64,000 nt of DNA from JACVRN01 sp036403815 (GTDB taxonomy: Bacteria; Acidobacteriota; Blastocatellia; Pyrinomonadales; Pyrinomonadaceae): assembly GCA_036403815.1 (NCBI GenBank), contig DASWQH010000004.1, forward strand, positions 1-64,000. The letters are read 5' to 3'. Below the pieces are notes generated by a model. The model was given only the letters and a program-made list of their open reading frames with translations, searched no databases and had not been told where the DNA came from. Every line of letters starts with the position of its first letter. Position 1 is the first letter of the stretch. Both the position numbers and the translations under genes were made by a program. Shown here in pieces: positions 61,911-64,000 of this stretch.

Positions 61911-62933
61911 ATGAAAGGAACAGTCATTTACGGCCCGCGCGACATCCGCTACGAGGATCGCCCGGAGCCTCAAATCATCGAGCCGACAGACGCCATCATC
62001 AGGACGTCGGCCACCTGCGTGTGCGGCTCCGACCTATGGCCATATCGCGGCGTAGACCCGGTCACAGAGCCTAGGCCGATGGGCCACGAATACTGCGGCA
62101 TCGTCGAAGAGGTCGGCGGCGCGGTCAGCAGCGTCAAACCCGGCCAGTTCGTCGTCGGCTCGTTCTTCTCCTCGGACAACACCTGCCCCATCTGTCAGGC
62201 GGGTTACCAGAGCCGCTGCGTGCGCGGCGAATTCGCCTGCCCGACGGGCGCGCAGGCGCCGTACCTGCGCGTACCGCTCGCCGACGGCACTCTGGTCGCC
62301 ACGCAAGATATGCCTTCGGAAGATTTAATTCCGAGCCTGCTGGCGGCCTCGGACGTGCTCGGCACGGGCTGGTTCGCGGCGGACGCGGCGAACGTAAAGC
62401 CCGGCTCGACCGCGGCAATCGTCGGGGACGGCGCGGTGGGCCTGTGCGCGGTCATCGCGGCCAGGCAGATGGGTGCCGAGCGCATCATCATGATGAGCCG
62501 CAACGTGTCGCGGTCTGCGCTCGCCCGCGAGTTCGGCGCGACCGACATTGTGGAGGAGCGCGGCGACGAGGGCGTGGCACGCATCAAGGAGATTACGGAC
62601 GGACTTGGCGCGCATTCCGTGGTCGAGGCGGTCGGCACGCAGGAGTCTATGATGCAGGCGATCCGCTCGACCCGGCCCGGCGGCTACGTCGGCTTCGTAG
62701 GGGTCACGCACGGCGTCTCGCTCCCCGGCGAAGAGTTGTTCTACTCAGAGGTTCACCTGCTCGGCGGCCCCGCCCCTGTGCGGCGCTACTTGCCCGAACT
62801 GATTGACCTGATCTGGAATCGCAAGATTAATCCCGGCAAGGTCTTCGACCTCAGGCTGCCGCTCGAACAGGTGGCCGAAGGGTATCGTGCGATGGACGAG
62901 CGCCGCGCCATCAAAACGCTGCTGATGCCGTAA
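61911..62933 (+). CDS. Zinc-binding alcohol dehydrogenase family protein
   Basis: A 340-residue medium-chain dehydrogenase. CVCGSDLWPYRGVDP and GHEYCGIVEEVG hold the catalytic zinc ligands, then CPICQAGYQSRC as a reduced structural-zinc loop and AIVGDGAVGLCAVIAARQMG as the NAD-binding turn. It resembles threonine/sorbitol dehydrogenase-like members. It lies 138 nt after the preceding dehydrogenase gene and 53 nt before the MFS gene, so possibly in one operon. A small 12-codon open stretch (MKEIVALTLFLA) at about 61782-61820 precedes it and may be debris. Confidence 0.92.
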   Translation: MKGTVIYGPRDIRYEDRPEPQIIEPTDAIIRTSATCVCGSDLWPYRGVDPVTEPRPMGHEYCGIVEEVGGAVSSVKPGQFVVGSFFSSDNTCPICQAGYQSRCVRGEFACPTGAQAPYLRVPLADGTLVATQDMPSEDLIPSLLAASDVLGTGWFAADAANVKPGSTAAIVGDGAVGLCAVIAARQMGAERIIMMSRNVSRSALAREFGATDIVEERGDEGVARIKEITDGLGAHSVVEAVGTQESMMQAIRSTRPGGYVGFVGVTHGVSLPGEELFYSEVHLLGGPAPVRRYLPELIDLIWNRKINPGKVFDLRLPLEQVAEGYRAMDERRAIKTLLMP

Positions 62934-62986
62934 AGGCGTTCAGACGTCCTTGCCTGATTTAGCAGGCCGGATAAAGGGAAGTGAGT

Positions 62987-64000
62987 ATGGCAAGTCAAGA
63001 GTTAATCATGTCAGCTAACGTGTCACAATCGACGGCGACGTCGCGCTCACTCGTGGCGGCGCTGCTACCGATCATCGGAGTGGTTCTTGTGGCGTACCTC
63101 GTCATCGGTCTGGCGATGCCGGTGCTCCCGCTTCACGTACACGAAGGCCTGCGGCTAAGCACCTTCGTCGTCGGGCTGGTCGCCGGCAGCCAGTTCGCCG
63201 CGGCGCTGCTCTCGCGCCCGTGGGCCGGAGTTTACGCTGACAGCCGCGGACCCAAGCGTGCCGTCGTCATGGGGCTGGTCGTTGCGGTCGCTTCTGGCCT
63301 GTTCTACCTGCTGTCGCTTCGGTTCGTCGGCACACCAGCATCTTCCGTCACAATCCTGCTCTTGGGCCGTGTCCTACTCGGCGTGGGGGAGAGTTTCATC
63401 ATCACGGGTGCGCTCAGTTGGGGGCTGGCGCTCGCGGGGCCGGAGAACACGGGCAAGGTCATGTCCTGGGTCGGTACGGCGCTCTATGCCGCCTACGCGG
63501 TCGGCGCGCCTGCGGGCACCGTGCTGTACGCCGGCCACGGCTTCGCGGCGATAGCCCTTGCGGCGACGACGATCCCGCTCGTCGCGCTCCTGTTCGTCGC
63601 GCCCCTCCGAGCCGCGTCCCAGCCTCCAGCCGCGCGTCGCCCGGCGTTCACCAAAGTAGTCGGCGCGGTCTGGATGCCCGGCCTGGGCGTGGCGATCAGC
63701 GGCGTGGGTTTCGGCGCGATCACTACGTTCATCGTGCTGCTCTTCGCGCAACACGGCTGGGGGCAAGCCTGGCTCGCCTTAACCCTTTTGAGCCTCGCCT
63801 TTATCATCGGGCGCGTGCTGTTCGGACACCTGCCGGATCGTATCGGCGGCGCCCGAGTCGCTCTGGTCTGCGTGCTGATTGAGGCGGCCGGGCAGGCATT
63901 GATCTGGTTAGCGCCCTGGTCCGCGCTGGCGCTCGCCGGCGTCACGCTTACAGGCTTCGGCTATTCGCTCGTTTACCCAGGCTTCGGCGTCGAAGCCATA
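62987..64000 (+). CDS. MFS transporter, arabinose-efflux (YfcJ/YhhS) type, 3' end cut by window edge
   Basis: An open frame of at least 338 residues from the ATG at 62987 (GGGA upstream; an in-frame ATG at 63008 is an alternative) runs to the window end. It is a Major Facilitator with helices such as LLPIIGVVLVAYLVIGLAMP, FVVGLVAGSQFAAALLSRPW and LLGRVLLGVGESFIITGALS, and the signature GVYADSRGPKRAVV after helix 2. GRVLFGHLPDRIGGARVALV is the homologous signature in the second half. The class exports sugars or drugs by proton antiport. It is placed with the dehydrogenase genes and AraC regulator. Its C-terminal helices lie outside. Confidence 0.9.
   Translation, partial: MASQELIMSANVSQSTATSRSLVAALLPIIGVVLVAYLVIGLAMPVLPLHVHEGLRLSTFVVGLVAGSQFAAALLSRPWAGVYADSRGPKRAVVMGLVVAVASGLFYLLSLRFVGTPASSVTILLLGRVLLGVGESFIITGALSWGLALAGPENTGKVMSWVGTALYAAYAVGAPAGTVLYAGHGFAAIALAATTIPLVALLFVAPLRAASQPPAARRPAFTKVVGAVWMPGLGVAISGVGFGAITTFIVLLFAQHGWGQAWLALTLLSLAFIIGRVLFGHLPDRIGGARVALVCVLIEAAGQALIWLAPWSALALAGVTLTGFGYSLVYPGFGVEAI

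Overview
The window looks like a plasmid backbone, or a plasmid-derived mobile element, loaded with accessory genes from a Gram-negative soil-type bacterium. Gene density, mixed GC, a twin-arginine PhoD, a 103-residue Lys-rich protein and the general gene mix would fit Acidobacteriota, but no rRNA, tRNA or housekeeping gene is present, so the host assignment is only a guess.

Layout. 0-3.6 kb: the 5' part of a PhoD alkaline phosphatase gene (cut by the left edge), a DUF488 gene remnant and a nitronate monooxygenase. 3.6-10.2 kb: element maintenance. A tyrosine recombinase has a perfect 12-bp inverted repeat in front of it. It is followed by a ParB-like HTH protein, a winged-helix protein, ParA, a small HTH protein, a probable replication initiator and a DnaC/IstB-type helicase loader. 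Three arrays of a 13-bp palindromic iteron (TTTCAnnnTGAAA) sit around the par/rep genes. Within every array the copies are spaced exactly 19 bp apart (4 + 4 + 8 copies).

10.4-34.7 kb: a defence island. It begins with a complete class 1 DISARM operon (drmD, drmMI, drmA, drmB, drmC) with a PD-(D/E)XK nuclease gene appended. Next come a zincin on the opposite strand, and a three-gene cassette of two paralogous Mrr-like nucleases enclosing a protein with a zincin-like HExxH motif. The island ends with a Dcm methyltransferase / MORC-type GHKL ATPase / Vsr restriction-modification locus with an XRE regulator.

34.8-43 kb: a secreted glycosidase-like protein and a DNA-damage group (UmuC, UmuD, a YedK/HMCES-type SRAP protein, AlkB, a DUF99 endonuclease V-like protein), mixed with DUF3224, a RibD/DHFR-like reductase and a membrane protein. 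43.1-43.8 kb: an AT-rich two-gene unit encoding a ubiquitin-like protein that ends in Gly-Gly and a three-helix membrane protein. 44.2-48.3 kb: a frameshifted basic protein, an ATP-dependent DNA ligase, an XRE regulator pair and small unknowns. 48.5-53.5 kb: a DUF927 primase/helicase-like protein with an apparently degenerate primase site, convergent with a large atypical tyrosine recombinase. 54.2-57.5 kb: three uncharacterised genes, two with nuclease-like motifs. 57.6-58.4 kb: a PIN-domain toxin and its antitoxin. 58.6-64 kb: an AraC regulator followed by an SDR, a Tat-tagged alcohol dehydrogenase, a second zinc alcohol dehydrogenase and an MFS exporter cut by the right edge.

The best candidates for undescribed biology are the ubiquitin-like/membrane pair at 43.1 kb, the nuclease-zincin-nuclease cassette at 27-30.6 kb, the 19-bp-pitch iteron arrays and the unknown cluster at 54.3-57.5 kb.
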